DNA of 64,000 nt from Candidatus Woesearchaeota archaeon (GTDB taxonomy: Archaea > Nanobdellota > Nanobdellia > Woesearchaeales > GW2011-AR4). The notes under the pieces were generated by a model. That model searched no databases. It was not told the DNA's origin and saw only the letters and a list, made by a program, of their open reading frames with translations. The stretch covers positions 1-64,000 of the forward strand of contig JACPMX010000008.1 in NCBI GenBank assembly GCA_016185755.1, read 5' to 3'. This document shows, piece after piece, positions 63,607 to 64,000 of this stretch; within the stretch, counting starts at the first letter, position 1; each line of letters opens with the position of its first letter. The translations under genes were made by a program, and so were the position numbers.

Positions 63607-64000
63607 ATTATAAGGAATATTATCGTTCTGGAGTTTATAACCCTCGATGGCGTCATGCAGGGGCCTGGCGGCCCTGAGGAGGATACATCTGGAGGTTTCA
63701 AATATGGCGGATGGACAGTTCCTTATTTTGATGAGTTTGCAGGCAAAGTCATGTCTGAGCAAATGAAGCTGCCGTTTGAGTTGATACTTGGCAGAAAAAC
63801 TTATGAAATTTTCGCATCATACTGGCCCCACCACAGCGAGGGATGGCCCGGCATCAACAGTGCAAAAAAGTATGTAGTCTCTCATTCTCAGATGCAGCTT
63901 GGGTGGAGCAATTCAATCCTGATAAAAGGCAATGTTGTGGAGAAAATAAAAAAACTCAAGCAGCAGGATGGCCCCGATTTAAAGGTGTGGGGCAGCGGCA
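63607..64000 (+). CDS. Second RibD C-terminal-type reductase, cut by window end
   Basis: A DHFR-family protein, truncated at 64000. Starting from the in-frame TAG at 63604 the frame reads IIRNIIVLEFITLDGVMQGP then GGPEEDTSGGFKYGGW, EQMKLPFELILGRKTYEIFASYW and SAKKYVVSHSQ. The family start (normally M-R-K-I/L-x-V-x-E-F-x-T-L-D-G) would be at 63610, but the codon there is ATA, preceded by ATT; the first ATG (63655) would delete the first beta strand. A TATA-like TTTAATAAAC (63580-63589) predicts initiation just there, so a non-AUG start is likely. Adjacent to a related gene. Confidence 0.75.
   Translation, partial: MIRNIIVLEFITLDGVMQGPGGPEEDTSGGFKYGGWTVPYFDEFAGKVMSEQMKLPFELILGRKTYEIFASYWPHHSEGWPGINSAKKYVVSHSQMQLGWSNSILIKGNVVEKIKKLKQQDGPDLKVWGSG

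Noticed and set aside
1-64000. CRISPR array or cas genes
   Set aside because: No regularly spaced repeats of 24-40 bp and no Cas motifs were seen.
1-64000. Transposase of a known insertion sequence
   Set aside because: No DDE, HUH or serine transposase motifs were recognised; the only recombinase is at 54544.
63009-64000. Calling the two reductases folate DHFR
   Set aside because: Motifs fit the RibD C-terminal group, not FolA; no folate pathway neighbours.

Overview
The window looks like a chromosomal segment of an uncultivated archaeon, most plausibly a DPANN lineage of the Woesearchaeota/Pacearchaeota type. The evidence is ribosomal proteins L21e, L10e and S6e, aIF2-gamma, RNA polymerase subunit Rpb4/F, archaeal SepF, a DUF655 protein, strong archaeal BRE/TATA promoters (recurrent TAGAAAGATTTATAAA), many probably leaderless starts, and tRNA genes with introns. 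Phylum assignment is inference. Several core enzymes (methionine adenosyltransferase, triosephosphate isomerase, an LsrF-like aldolase) are of bacterial type, and the glycogen synthase is of eukaryotic type, so the gene content is mosaic.

Layout. About 0.15-9.4 kb is a glycogen cluster: two DUF5752 proteins, a GH57 amylase, a GT4 glycosyltransferase and a winged-helix regulator on the minus strand, divergent from a GT3 (GYS-like) glycogen synthase and a GH133 debranching enzyme, then a GH15 glucoamylase-like protein. About 9.5-14.1 kb holds a GNAT, AlaX, two paralogous small membrane proteins, a phosphoesterase and an HTH-CBS regulator. About 14.2-20.9 kb is a SAM/polyamine block: MetK, agmatinase, carboxynorspermidine decarboxylase and dehydrogenase, two FemAB/GNAT-like transferases and a SpeD homologue. 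About 21.2-25.3 kb is housekeeping (M50 protease, DUF655, RpoF, L21e, SepF). About 25.4-31.1 kb assembles a methylthioadenosine salvage set (ZPR1 protein, MTA phosphorylase, Zn-dehydrogenase, LsrF-like aldolase, MtnA, adenine phosphoribosyltransferase). About 31-48.7 kb mixes aIF2-gamma, S6e, an antiporter, MscS, L10e, pilin-like proteins, thioredoxin, TPI and orphans, with several copies of an intergenic repeat.

Two regions stand out. At 48.9-53.5 kb every tRNA locus seen is interrupted: tRNA-Ile(UAU) and tRNA-Met(CAU) have anticodon-loop introns, tRNA-Glu(UUC) has inserts in both the D-loop and the T-loop, and a tRNA-Ser(CGA) has a 143-nt T-loop insert that itself contains a second complete tRNA-Ser(CGA), bounded by a perfect 14-bp inverted repeat. 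I know of no described precedent for a tRNA nested in another tRNA's T-loop insert, but I could not search for one.

From 54.5 kb to the right edge there is an integron-like cassette array. A tyrosine recombinase is transcribed away from a series of modules (membrane proteins, lipoproteins, three toxin-antitoxin-like pairs, DHFR-like enzymes). Modules are separated by short core sites (8-bp arms around a 6-bp spacer), each preceded by a stem-loop. At least three modules, and a fourth in part, carry their own matching long inverted repeats at their two ends. The recombinase lacks the IntI-specific insert and the sites are not classical attC, so this may be a distinct cassette system.
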